A stretch of DNA of 64,000 nt, taken from assembly GCA_030435675.1 (NCBI GenBank), contig CM059624.1:7836769-7900768 (forward strand). The letters run 5' to 3'. Below are positions 47,334 to 60,500 of this stretch, piece by piece. The stretch comes from Steinernema hermaphroditum. Its lineage: Eukaryota > Nematoda > Chromadorea > Rhabditida > Steinernematidae. The first letter of the stretch is position 1; every line of letters starts with the position of its first letter. The translations under genes were made by a program, and so were the position numbers. The notes under the pieces are model-generated. The model was not told the origin of the DNA, searched no databases, and saw only the letters and a program-made list of their open reading frames with translations.

Positions 47334-50300
47334 TCACACTTGAGGCACGACGTAGTTCTCGCATTCCCACTCGACGCGGAATCCGGTGCCATCGTTCGTG
47401 ATGTCGTCGTCGGCGACGAACTCGAGGCGCACGAAGTTGCCGACGTCGACGGGGAGTTCCGGGTCGTCGACTACCTGGAAGGGCTTCCTTCACGCTCGGC
47501 CCACGAGTGCGCTGTCATACCGAACAGGGGATGGGGCTGAGGTCGCTGGGGAACTCCTTGGCGTCGATGATGGCGGCGTCGGGGCCGCTGGCGGTCGCCT
47601 GGCCGAAAAGGAGCCGGTCCCCGACGGTGGTGGCGTTCCGACAGATGTCCACTTTGACGACCTCGAACTTGCACTTGTGTCCACTGGGAGGTACGATCGT
47701 CCAGCGGGAGACCGAGCTTCCGGGGTAGCTGTGGGGGTAGCCAATGCTTGAGAGGGCGCCCTGTCGCTCCCGGATCACCGCGAAGTTGTACTCGGTCGTC
47801 GTCTGGCCACTGGCCGAAGTATCTGCAAGGCGGCGTGTTCTGGGGTCTTGGCCAGGCCGACTTACAGCTTTTTGGGAGTGTAGAGTAGTAGTAGAGGTCG
47901 TAGCCGTGGCGCGACATCGTGGCGTCGCTCTGGAAGAAAACGCTGACGACGCTGGAGTTGGAGAAGAGCGCCGGCGGAAGGCCCGAGTCGCAGAACTTCG
48001 CGCTCCCGTTGTTGTTTCCGTCGAAGAACTGAAGACACACCTCAGCTACCGTACCCTGGGGGCGCTCACCTGCACGTAGTCGTATTCGCACTTGCCGCGG
48101 ACAAGAGGCGACGACACCTGGGTCAGGCTCCAGCGGTCGTTGTACCAGCTGTGATCGAAGGTGTACCGGCTGAGGCTGCGCACGGTGGAGCGTTCGAGAG
48201 TGAACGTCCGGAAGACGAAGAGGATACGGTACTCCTCGGCCGCCTGCAGACTCGATGTGCAGCTCGAGTTGGCGTCGTAGCGGTTGGGGAAGTTCGGGCT
48301 CGTCAGACGACCGGCAAGATGTTTCCCGACCACTTCGACTGTCCGGTTACAGTCTAGGAGAGGGGAATGGAGTGGGTAGACGTCTAGGGGACTCACTGCC
48401 GAGGTTCATGAAGCGCATCTTGTACTTGACGACGTGCTCGCTGGAGAGAAGGGCGGAGCTCGTGATCTGAAGGGGTGGTTAGAGGGGCCTACGGGGCGGG
48501 GGCACCTGGACGATGGCGCTCCGGGAGATGAACTTGGCGGGGATCGTGTCGCCACAGGTTCTGACCGTGATCATGGTGTCGTCCTCGCCCATGCAGGCCG
48601 GGTGCTGGCAGTCGGCGCGCGCCCCCACGTCCCGGATCTCGAGGAACTCGTCGGCGCAGTCGGCGCTCTTCGAAGGGAACGAGAACTCCTCGAACTCGAT
48701 CTCGATCGGCATCTTTTTCCTCGAGTACAGGAACGTCCGGCACCGTCTGTAGCGCTGATTGGTCCGCGTCAGGGCTGCAGAGACCGCTGTAGAAGGCGTC
48801 CACGCGCTCTCTTACCCTTGTCGCTCTGATACTCGTGCTCCGTCCAGAGGTCCGTGGCGGCCATCGCGCTTCCGCACTCTGCGGGGACGGCCCTGTAGCT
48901 GAGCTCGAAGCCGCCGGCGTTCTCGCTGGAGTCGGTCTCCATGTAGAGGTAGGCGAGGCGGTAGGAGGAGACGAAGGTGAGCGCGTCTTGGCCCGCCGGG
49001 ATCTTGCAGAGACGCTCCGCCAGGAACGGCGACAGCATCTTGAAGCCGTCGTAGATCTGCAGGGCGCTGTGGATCGGTGGCGGAGAGGAGACTCACGTGG
49101 AGGAAGTCGAAGTCGCACTCGGCGGTCTCCTTGTTCTTCTCGAAGTCGATCTTCGAGAACTTCAGCTCGAGCACCTGCCCGTCGCGCGCCTCGACGTTCC
49201 ACCCACAGCGGAGGTCGTTGTAGTAGCCGCCTTCGGGGGTCGTCGGGCTCCGTAGCGTCTTCCACTCATCCGAGGCGTTCAGCCTGCCCCCGCAGCCCAT
49301 CGCCTCGCCGAGGGTGGGCGTCAGCACGAGGCGGAAGCCCTCCTTCGCGTTGCTGCGGTCACTCTTGAACTTGACGAGCAAGTTCCTTCCGGAGGAGAAA
49401 CTCTGCGACGGCGGCACCACGTCGCCGCAGAGCTTCCCCAGCGACGCCGCCTGTGTCAAGTTGGCGCCGTCGAAGAGCTCGACGTAGTCGAAGCGGCAGT
49501 CGTTGCTCGGCTCGATGTTGAAGTCCATGAACCTGGGGGGGGGGGTATAGTAGGCGGGAAGGGGTCAGGGGCCTACTTGACGGAGATGATGCGGTTCGGA
49601 GGGGCGGTGATGTTCCAGACGCACTCCATGTCGTGATGGTACGGTAACGGGAAGCCGGGAGATGAGATGGTCTTCGAGAAGCTGCCGGAGCTCTCCTTCA
49701 GCTTGATCTCTCCGCCGCACTCCGCCAGTGCGTAGGAGAGCTTGAAACCCTTGAGGCGCTTCATCTTGTCGTGATTGGCCGTCATGTTGGTGACGAACTT
49801 GACGCCGATGGGACCCTAGAGGACTCCGTGGACTACCTTGACGTGCATACCTACCCTGACGGAGATGGAGTTCTGGGGTCCGAGGTCGGTCTTCCCGGCA
49901 CAGTAGGTTCCCAGGACGCGCTTCGCCATTACGTCCCGCAGTTCGAGGTAGTCCGACTTGCAGGGTGTCCGTGTGAAGTCCCCTGAAGGCGGTCTTAGGG
50001 GAGCTCGCTTGAAGGGGCTTACCTAGGGTAGGGTCCAGTTCGAGTTCGAGGATCTTGAGGGTTATGACGGGGATTCCGTTGTTGTAGTCGGGCGAGATGA
50101 GGTACTCGCAGACGGCATCCTCGTTTGGATAGAAGTCGGGGAAGTGAGGGGAGGTCACCACCCCGTGGTTCAGGCGATACACTGTTCCACAGCCTAAAGC
50201 ATCGATGTGGGAGGAGGCGGCTTCTGCGCCCACTCACTGGCTTCCCATTTGAGCCTGAAGCCCTTGGCGTTGGACGTGGCATCACTGGTGAAGTTGAGGC

Positions 50301-51570
50301 GGACGCGGTTGCTCTCTGAGGCGTACGGCTTCGGAAGGTCACTGCCGCAGAGCGCCGGCTTCTGGTCCTCGTAGTCGAAGAAGAAGTAGTAGCCGCCGAC
50401 GGGGGCGAGGGCGCGCGACTGGTGCTCCTCGGAGATCCTCAGGAAGTCCGCCCGGCACTCAGCCGATTGAGCGACGTCAAACTCCTCGAAGGAGAGCTTC
50501 ACGTGGTAGCCAAGGGGTACGGTGATGTCCCAGAGGCAGTGGAGGTTGTTACGGTAGTCGGAAGGGAAGCCAGGGCTGGTGATGACTCCTGTCGGATGGT
50601 GGGTGACGAAGCCGCAGCCGTCGGAGGCGCTTTCGTAGCGGAACTGGACGCGGAAGCCGCTGAGAGTGACCGAGGAGTCGGAGCGGAACTCGAGGAACAG
50701 CTCGCGGCCGTGGGAACGGATTGCCCGGAAGCGCTCCGGGAGGGGGTCCGCCTCGATGGAGTTACAGTAGCGGTGGATGACGCTGTGCATCCCGGCTGCA
50801 AGAGTCCGGGCTAGGAGTGCCTGACGGGGGAAGACTCACATTCGTAGACGATGAGTGAGTCGTGGTCGCACTCCACGTGGTGTTCGAGGTCCATTTTGGT
50901 GAAATTCAGCTGGAACGGGGATGGATGACGGGGGACTACGGTATCAGGAGCCTACCACAACGATCTGACCGACAGGAGCCTTCAGGTTCCAGATGCAGAC
51001 GACATCCGTGGGGTAAACACGACCCTCCCCGTAGTTGGGACTCGTTATGACGCCCTCGTTGCCTTCGGGCACCCCTCCGCACTCTGAAGGATATGGTAGG
51101 GGCAGCGAAGGGTGGACTTACCGAAGAAGGTGACCTTCAGGGAGAAGTGCGGGAGGTTGAAGAGGCCGAAGTTCTTGTTGGCGAGCACCAGGTCCACCAG
51201 CTGCGGCCGCAGAGCAAACGTCGCATTCCCGGCGCCCTTCATCGATGCGTTGCACACCTTGAAGCTCTCGTCCTCTCCTGGAAGAGCGACGCTGTGTGTG
51301 GTCGCCGAGGAGGACCTACCGGTGACGAGGACGTAGCTGTCGAAGTTGTTGCAGGCGCCGGTGAAGTGGCCGACGGCGAAGTCCTTGAACTCGAGGAGGG
51401 TGGTGCCCTGGCGATTCGGGCGCTCCACTCGGACGCGGCACGTGGGGATCGTCCTCGACCAGGGCGAGTCGTCCATCGTCAGATTCCGGAGGGAGAAGGT
51501 CGCGTTGCGCGTGATCTTGTGCTGGCAGCCGAAGTCGTCGAAGTCGTTGGGTACCTTCAAGTGTCGACTA
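47334..51570 (-). other. Cubilin CUB domains 19-27
   Basis: Approximate domain starts, in order: 51570, 51088, 50618, 50195, 49730, 49300, 48876, 48350 and 47830. Most have the pattern CGG, TSPxFP, a C..W pair, F..F/L, C..D and a C G pair. CUB 23 ([13 protein letters not shown] to VLTPTLGEA) is the most typical. CUB 19 lacks the initial CGG (FGCQHKI) and is divergent. Exon boundaries inside this block were not all fixed. Confidence 0.75.
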
Positions 51571-54500
51571 GAAGAGTCCCCTGGAGAGACGTACCTTCGT
51601 GTACTTGACGTGGAAGGGTCTGTAGGTGTTGCTACTGTTGAAGACGCGGTGGATGTTGTTCTTCAGGAGGAACTGGAGCGTCTGATCCGAGTAGACGACG
51701 CTCAGTTCACCTGTCGAGGACACGAAGCTGGTGCGGTTGGCGCAGAAGAAGCGGTCGACGGTGATGCTGCTGTTCTCCATGACGGCGCCGCCGTCGATAA
51801 TCGCCAGGTCGGGGAAGCAGGGGTCGCGCTCCCCGGTCGACGAGGCGAAATAGAAGCGCGGCAGGAAGGAGTGCTCGTAGAAGCCCTAAAAGGGGACTGA
51901 GGACAGGACTGTGTGCGGAGACTCACGTTCTCGCCGCCGAGAAACTCGATCTGCAGGAGGTAGCGGTGGCCGATGCCAGCGTGGAAGTCCCATTTGCAGG
52001 CGATGTGCTTCATGGGGGCGTTCGGGTAACCCGGCGTGTAGATGACGCCCGAATCGTCGGAGATGGAACCGCCACAGGCGATCCTTGTCGCTGCGACGTC
52101 GACCTCGAAGCCACACTTTCGAGAGAGGCAGAACATGCGATTCCGCTTCGCCGAGGTGCTGTTCGCGGAGAAGGCGACGTGCAGGGCGTTGCGCGTCGAG
52201 TGGTATGTCTCTCCGCGGACCTGGTTCATGTTGCACGTCCTCGGCACGAGCTCGTCGCCTACAAGCGGTCAGAGGCGGTGGTGACGCACGGACTCACCGG
52301 TGGCGTTGCCGTCGTGGACGGCGACGTAGTCGGCGGAGCAGTTCTCGCTGTAGGTCATCCAGAGGTGGTTGAAGGAGACATTGACGAAGTGGCCCGTGGG
52401 TGCGCGCACTGTCCACTCGCACTGCGCCTCGTTCGGGTACGGCTCCGGGTAGTTTGGGCTCGTGATCGTAGCGTTGACACCCGACGGCAGCACCAGAGAG
52501 CCTCCGCAGGTGGCTGAACGCTCGTTGTGGTAGGGTCGGAGGGCCACACGCACCGATGGAGTAAGTGGCGTTCCAGGCGTTCGACCTCGTCGAAGAGTCG
52601 GTGACGAAGCGGACATGGAGGTAGGAGCCGGTGGAGAAGATCGTGCTGGGGGCGTTTTCGTTGCAGAAGCGGCCCACGAGGGGCGCGTGGAGGCTCGCGC
52701 CGTCGCGCACCTCCAGGTAGTCGTCCTCGCAGCTGAATCCTCTGTGGTTGGGTCTAATATCAGGAATACACTCACCCGTCCTGGACAGAGTTCTGCAGAT
52801 CGAACTTAGTCGGGTCGACGGTGAACTGGATGCGACGTCCCGGAGGTCCTCGGAGCGTCCATGAGCAGTCGAGAGAGTTTGGCGACACTGAAAGGCAAAT
52901 GAACACGTCGTCTGACGACACGTCTTACGGTGGGGGAATTCCGGAGACTCGAGCACCTTGCTGGGAGTGTCTTCGGTGAGATGGAGGTGCTCCGATCCGC
53001 AGTCGTGGATCTGCTCGGTGATCCGAAGGGAGAAGCCCTGGAACGGACCTTTCAGATGCGCTCTTCTCTCCCCCACCCCACCTTCCGCTCAACGCTTCCA
53101 TCGGAGGCGAATCGAATGTTGAGGCGTCCGTCGGAGGAAGTAGCGTTGCCCTTCTCGGCACCACAGAGCTTCTGGAGGGAGCCGTCCGAGTAGAGGGAGT
53201 AGTCCGACAGGAGCTGTAGGTAGTCCTGCTCGCACTGGCCACCCGAGGAGTCGATCTCGAGGTCGGTGACGTTGGCCACCAGGGGCCGGTTGCTCTCCAG
53301 CATGATCGACCACATGCATGTCTCGTTCTTACGGTATGCCACCGGGTAGCCGGGGCTCGTGAGTACTTCGTCAAAACGGCCGTAGGTGAGCGGGATGAAG
53401 TCGAAGGAGGTGCAGGCTTAAAGGAGCGATCGGGTCTCGGAACGAAGGGAACCTACTGAGCTTGTACTCGATCTTGAATCCCTTTCCGCCACGGGATCGG
53501 TCACTCAGGAAGTAGACGTAGAGGTCGTTGTCGTAGGTGAAGTCGAGGATCTTTCCGCGGTCCGTCTTCCCCTTACAGTAGCGCCGGGCGTATGACTCGG
53601 AGCGGAGCGTCGCCGAATCCTTGAAGCTCTTCGAGGCGAAGAGCAGGAAGTCGAAGCGGCACTCTACATGCTCTTCCACGTCGACGCTCACCAGGCGGAA
53701 CTGAAGCCCGTGGAGCACGGGTCTCCGGATCGACCAGCGGCACTTCGCGTTGTTCGGGTAGCCCCCGGACACCGAAGGCGTCTGGCCCGCCTCCGTTCCC
53801 GTCAGAGTCGTCGGGTGGGTGAAGTACTGTGGCGTGAAGGAGGGCACGAGCTCTCCTCCGCAGTTGAAATCTGAAGAAGACGACGTCAAGGAGACTGGAC
53901 AGGTCCTACCGGAGAGGTCCTCGAAGGGTCCGAAGCGCGTCTTGTTGCCAGCGGCGGGATGGATCGGCGCCCAGTGGAGGCGGAAGGTGCTGCCCCGCTC
54001 CGCGTTCAGTCGGATCGTGGCCACCGAGTTGGGGACGATGATGTCCCGCTCCGGGGGGTTCCACCCATCGACGACGGCCACGGCGGCGCCGCACTCCTCT
54101 GGCGCCTCGCAGTACTCCTCCACGACCTGCAAGCACTACCGTATGCTCGGAGACGCCGACTCGTCGCCTACCACGAGTCCCTTCAGACGGTACGGCTTCT
54201 CGAAGTCCTGTTCGTCCAACGTCGGCGGGATCTGCACCTCGTCTACCGTAATCCTCAGATACTCGCCCTGCACTCCGTTGATCGTCCAGGAGATCGTGTC
54301 CGGGAGCTCCCTTGCGTGCTCCGGCGGCGAGAAGGCGATCTCGCGGCTCTCCGTCTCACCTCCGAACCCTGAAACGTCTCTTCAGACGACTTCTCGAGGC
54401 GCCACTCACGGATCGCGTGCTTCAGCACGACGTTCGGACTCTGCTGCAGTTGCCCCTCGAACTCGTCATCGCCGCTGTACCGTACCTTGATCCACAAGTT

Positions 54501-57500
54501 CTCTCCCTAAATCCCCTCTGTACTACTGCGGTCCCTTCGGCCCTACCGTGATCGTGGCCAGCTGTTGTCCGGCTCCACAGTACCTCCCGATCTTCTGTCC
54601 GCTCGCGTTCTGGTGGCGCACTTCCACGTAGGAGTCCGTACAAAACTCGGTTGCCGGCAGGTTCAGCGACCTGAAGGATCCCCTACAGTACCCGCTCAGC
54701 CTCAATTTGCCTACACGGAGAGTTCCACCTTGTTTCCGGGGCCAGCAGAGGCCGTGTAGATGCACTCGCTGGCCTGCATCAAGGTACCTGTCAGGGTGGT
54801 CCCCGAGAGGCCGTGCAGCTCTCCTCCGCAGCCTAGGAAGTTTCTGCTAAGGATGCTCTTGAGTTGACGACTCACGGATTTCGTTGAGACGGTAGTTGAC
54901 GACGATGTGTCCCTTCGGGGTGTCGGAGAGCTTCGTGTAGAGCATAGAGACCTCGTTGGCACTGGAGCACCGGAACATGTGGGAGCGCGTTTTGTCGCTA
55001 GGGCTGTATTCCAGCCTGCAAAGAAGAGTCCTCTCTTCTCCCCCAGCACACACTCACACAGCGAGTTTGTCCTGTCCGCACTTGATTTCGATTACGGTAG
55101 TGCCGGTGGCCCTCTTATCGTGCGCCAAGAAGAGGAGCTCGACGACGATCTCGTCGGCGTCCTCCCGAAGCAGTTCGGGATCGTGGACGACCTTCAGACG
55201 GCACTCGTCGAACTGCGACTTCGAAGGGAAGCCGACGGAAAGCGATTGTTTCTCCGCGCGGGCGAAGAGGGTCCCGCCGCAGTCAGCGGAGACGTTGAGC
55301 ACGAAGCCGATCTTCTCGAGGCTCGGATCGCTCCCCGAGATGTGCGATCGGTCGTAGGGCGCGCCATCGAACTCCACGATCGCCTGCAAGAATCTCATCC
55401 TCTGGACCGTCCCTCTGTGCGTACCTTGTCGGAAAGTGGCCGGAGGTTGACGGTGGCGTTGATGTCGAGGCAGATCCGCTCCATCACTTTTCCACTAAAA
55501 CGAGGCGACTTTAGGGGAACGCAGGTGGGAACGACCTACTCCATGGATCGGAAGCTGATCGCTCCTTCGACGAGCGGAAGGGGCATGTCGCAGCTGAAAT
55601 CAGAGAATACGGTACTCTTCCGAGGTTTACGAGGTTTACGTGACGTTCGACTTGTGCCAGATCCGGGGGACAGGGCGGTTAGGGTGGTAGTTTGGCGTTT
55701 TGTAGTGGACGAGCTGGAAGCTGACGACGGAGCCGGGCGGTGTGTGGAACTCCCATTTGCAGGAGACCGACTTCGGGTAGGGTTTCGGGAAGTTCGGCGA
55801 GTGCACGGTCACTGGGTGGTCGTGCGTCACTGCAAGAAGCCCGATGTCCACGTCTCTCGGCTACCGTACCCACCTTCGATTACGGAGCCGCAGCTGTCGC
55901 CGACCTCGGCGTGGACGAAGAGGAACTCTCCGGCCAGGAAGGTGCCGTCGGGCTTCGCGACAGCGTACTTCCGGAGCATCTTCAGGCGGAGAGTCATCTC
56001 GTTGGAGTGTGAGCGGTAGGAGAAGTCGTTGACGCTGTCGCAAAGGAGCTTCTGGGGAAACTCCATGGCGCCGGAGTGGAAGCGGAGTCCGTTGAAGGCC
56101 TCGTCGTCGACGCACTCCTGGGAGCCCCCGCTCCGGAAGAGGCCGAAGCGCTCGATTTTGGTGAGAATGCGCATGCCAACGGGCGCCCGTACGGTCCACT
56201 CGCACTCGAGGGTCTGCGCCTCAGCGTCGAGGTCGTCGAGGTCGACGGAGAAGGCGGAGTTGTTGGCGGCGAAGACGCCGCCGCAGCCAACGGTGGACCA
56301 GGAGAGCCAGAAGTGGTTCTCGGGATCGTTGCGGGAGACGAAGGAGACGTCCAGCTCGGCGCCCTTCGAGAGGAGAGTCTGCGGCTGTCCAGTCTTGTCA
56401 CAGAAGCGCTCCATCGAGGTACTGTCGTTGTGGTGCCCGTCGATGACAACCGAGGTCGTCGCGATCTGCCCGTTCTTGATCTGAAGGACTACGGTAGAGG
56501 GAGAAAAGGAAGGGAGCGCACCTCGAGGAAGTTGTTCGAGCACCTGCCGACGTTGGCGTTGGCCGTGAAGCGGGAGTACTGTAGGTCTGTGATACGGAAG
56601 TAGTGGAAGGTGAGTCTGAGCCGGTTTCCGGGGCTCGTCTTGATCTTCCAATAGCAGGAGCGCGCGTCGAGGGTCCGATCCGGGTAGCCGGGGCTCTGGA
56701 GGATGCCGTGGTGGGCGGTGAGCGTGATCCCCGTGCAGACTTAAAGGCGATCGTAGGAAGGGTACTGTAGAGGTGGATACCGGTGCTGAAGTGGGCGAGG
56801 AAGCCGAAGAGAGGCGGGAAGTGGGAGCCGCCGTGCTGGCGGTAGCGGACGGTGATCTCGTTGCTGTCGGAGTCGATCGTCGAGGCGCCCGTCTCTTTCT
56901 TGCAGATCCTCCGCAGGATATTCGAATTCGCATCGGGACCGTCGGCAACCTGCAGGACGCGCTTTGGGGGTACGGTAACGGAACGGACTCACGTCGATGA
57001 GGTTGGCGGCGAAGACGGAGCAAAAGCCGCTGGAGTCGGCGGAGTTGAGGTCGTCGATGAGGGAGAGCTGGAAGCGGACGCGGTTGCCGGCGGCGACGGC
57101 GACGTGCCACTCGCAGTTCTGGGAGCGCGAGTCCTTCAAGGGGTACTGTGGCGCGGCGATGGCGCCGTTCATGCCGCTCATGGTGCCACCGCAGCCGGAG
57201 TCGATCTGCTCGTAGGTGACGTTGAAAGAGGTGGCGCGGGCGTTGGAGGTGCGGAAGCGGAGGAAGAGACGGTTCCCCTGCGAGCGGAGCTGCTCCACTA
57301 GGTGGTCGTCGCAGATCTCCGAGTTGCCGTAAAGGCCGCCGAAGCCCGGGGACAGGTCCGAGAGGCCGTTCCTGAAGGGGTGAGGTTGGCTCTGGGGTCT
57401 AGAGGTCACCTACTTGACGGTGAGAGACGCCTGGTCGCAGGGAGCGGAGATGTTCTCGACCTTCAGTAGGATACGGTGAGAAGAGGGGAGCTGCAAGGAG

Positions 57501-60500
57501 GCGATTTCCCGGTGTGGGGGAGGGGACCTACGGCTATGTGGTAGTCGCACTGGGTGACGCGGCGGAACTTCTCGGCCTCGAACTCGATGCGACCGCTGGG
57601 GGCGGTGAAGGTACGGTCACAGTCGATGGAGTCGTCGACAGACTGCCACCGGGCGCTGAAGCCGGTGCCCGAGACGGAGCGGTCGCTGACGAAGACTACG
57701 GTCATCGTGTTGCCGTCGGAGAGCAGCGAGGGCGGCGTCATCGAGCCGCAGAACTTGCCGTGCATCTTGCCGTGGTGCTCCTCGGCCTCGAAGGAGTCGA
57801 AGACGCGGACACTGTCGAAGCCGCACTCCTCGCGGTTGGAGACGATCTCCAGGTCGAAGACCTCGAAGGTGAGGCGGACGCGCTTGTTCTGAATGAAGGG
57901 GTTAGGGGAGCGCGTCTCTGCCGTCGACCCACGGGTTTGACGGAGATCTGGTAGATGCAGTACATGTGGGGGAGGTACTTCTCGGGGTAGTTGGGGCTTG
58001 TGACGACGCCGGTGTCCTCGGAAAAGATGCCACCACAGCCAACGTCGATCGTCTGGTACTCGAAGAGGAAGCCCGTGTTCAGCGGCGAACCGCTGGTACT
58101 GTAGGTGATGGTGAGGGGCCGCTGCGCGCTCGTCACGATCTCCCCCATGGGCATCACGAACGGGTACTTGGGGCAGACGTAGCGTCGGTTGATCTGCTCG
58201 TTGGAGGAGTGTCCTCCGGAGAACTGGAACACCGGGTGAGTCGTCGACGCTCCTACCACCCACCTCGATATAGTCCTCGAGCTTCTCCTGCTCGGAAAGC
58301 CGGTAGAAGCACGTGGCGATGTCCGTCTTGACGCCGATGTAGTTGAACTTGAGGCGGATGGCGGTCGTTTGTCGGCTGAATATCGTGTAGGTGCACCTGT
58401 AGGCGTTCTTGGAGGCGAGGGGGTAGTGGGGCGACTGGATGGTGCCGTTTGGCTCGAAATAGTAGTGGTTGCAGTCGGGCTTATAGGCCAGCTTGAAGCC
58501 TCTTCCGGTGTCCTTCCGCCGGTAGGCGACCTTCAGGGTGGGGCCGTCGGAGAGAATCTGGCGCCGTGGCTTCAGAGAGTCGCAGTAGTTGCGCTCGTAG
58601 GGGATCGCGTGGAAGTCGTACTCGTCGGAGGGGAAGGAGAGGCTCGAGTGCGTGCAGAGACCGCGCTTCGTGGAGGGCATGTCGATCTCGAGGACGTCGA
58701 CGGCGACACGGAAGCCGAAGTAGTGCGCCTCGATCATTCCCTTCGCGTAGCGCGCCGGTGAGAGACCCGTGGCGTTGATGACCCACGTGCAGAACTCGTC
58801 CTTCGCCGGCTCCGAGGCGTCTTCGAAGCCAGGTGAGGCGATGATGCCCTCGCGCTCCGCGCCCGTCGACAGCTGGAGAACGTCGCCGCAGGCGTCGGGC
58901 TTGTGCTTTGGAGTCACCGAGATCTTGAACGAGGAGCGGCAGTCCGGAGTCTTGCCTAAAGTCGACGCTTAAGACCCGGAAGACACCCCTCGCCTACATG
59001 ACTTCTTCTGCAGAAGATTCCTGTGAGTGAAACGGACGCGGAGGGCCGTTAGGGTCTCCCGGAAGGGCGGCCGGTTGCCGCAGATGTCGGTCGTTTCGAC
59101 GACGAAGCGCGGATTCGCCGTAATCTTCGAGGGGACTCAGAGGGGCATCGGACTCGGCGCTCACCTGGATGGCGTTTACGGAACAGTTCTCGACAGCGCC
59201 CGTCTGGAGGTCTATCTCCTCGATGACGACGTCCATCTCGTAGCTCGGGAGCACCTCGAAGTCGTAGATGCAGAAGATGTCGTCACCGTTCGCCCGCACC
59301 ACCGTCGAGTAGGGCTCCGTGATCGGGTAGAAGTGGCCACCGCAGGCTGAAAGTGGACAGTAGAGGTGTTCTCCACTCTCCTGCACTACCTCCGGTCTTC
59401 GCCTCCCAGGCCATGGTGAAGGTGAGTCCGTGCCCGGGGTGCATCAGTTCAACGAACGCCCTGGTGGCCAGGGTGAATTGCTTCTGAAATGACCTGCTTA
59501 CAGTGGCCCTTACCGTAACCCCTCACGTATTGCTGCGTGGCGTTCATGACGTCGACGATGTCCTTCGAGTGGAACCCGATCGCCCCCTTCCCGTCGCTCC
59601 CAGGATAACTGTAGTTGAGGAGGGTGAACTCGATGTACTGTAACGGTCGGTTAGGGGAGCTCCGAGGCACCGAAGACGCACCGTTCTGTTGGGGACGTCG
59701 AACATCCAGATGCAGGAGAGGAAGTTGTCGGGCGCTGGGGGGTAGGAGATGACTCCGGAGCTGTTGGTGGTGTAGAAGGAGCAGCCGTTGAGCTCCTGCT
59801 CGCAGAACGTGCCATAAAAGCCGCGCTCACACTTGCACTTCAGAGTGCCCGTGGCGGAGTCGTAGTTGGAGCAGTTTCCGTGCCCGGAGCAGGCGCTCAT
59901 GGGACCACACGCCGCGACATACTCGCAGCTGGGTCCGCTCCATCCTGCGGGGCAGAGGCACGCCTCGGTCCCGTTCTTCTGAAAGCCTGAGGGTGAGGGA
60001 GGGGGCCTCCGGGGCCACTTGCCTTGGAGCACCGGCCACCGTTCTGGCACGTTTTGGAGCAGACGGTAGAGGGCACGAAGGGGACGCAGCCGTCGCCTCC
60101 GACACCATTGCCGGTCATCCCAGCGGGACACTCACAGCGGTAGAGGGCGATCGAGCTGGCAGCCATCTCGATGCAACGCGCCTGCGGGTGGCACGGCCGG
60201 TCGGAGCAGGCTCCGTGTCGGGAGCACGTCAATCCGTCGCCCTCGTAGCCGGCTGGGCAGGCACCGCACTTGTAGGAGCCGAGGGTGTTGAGGCAGGGGA
60301 CCTTCGGGTCCTTTGAGCAGTCGTTCAGGTTGTCATCGTCGCACTCGTCGACGTCCACGCAGAGCATTCCGTTGCCGCGCAGGCCGACGGGGCATCCAGA
60401 GCATCGGAAGCTGCCCGGCAGGTTAATGCAGTCGGCCCCGGGGTAGCAGGGACTGTCCTCGCACTCGTCGACATCCAGGCACACCGGGTTCTCTGTGTCG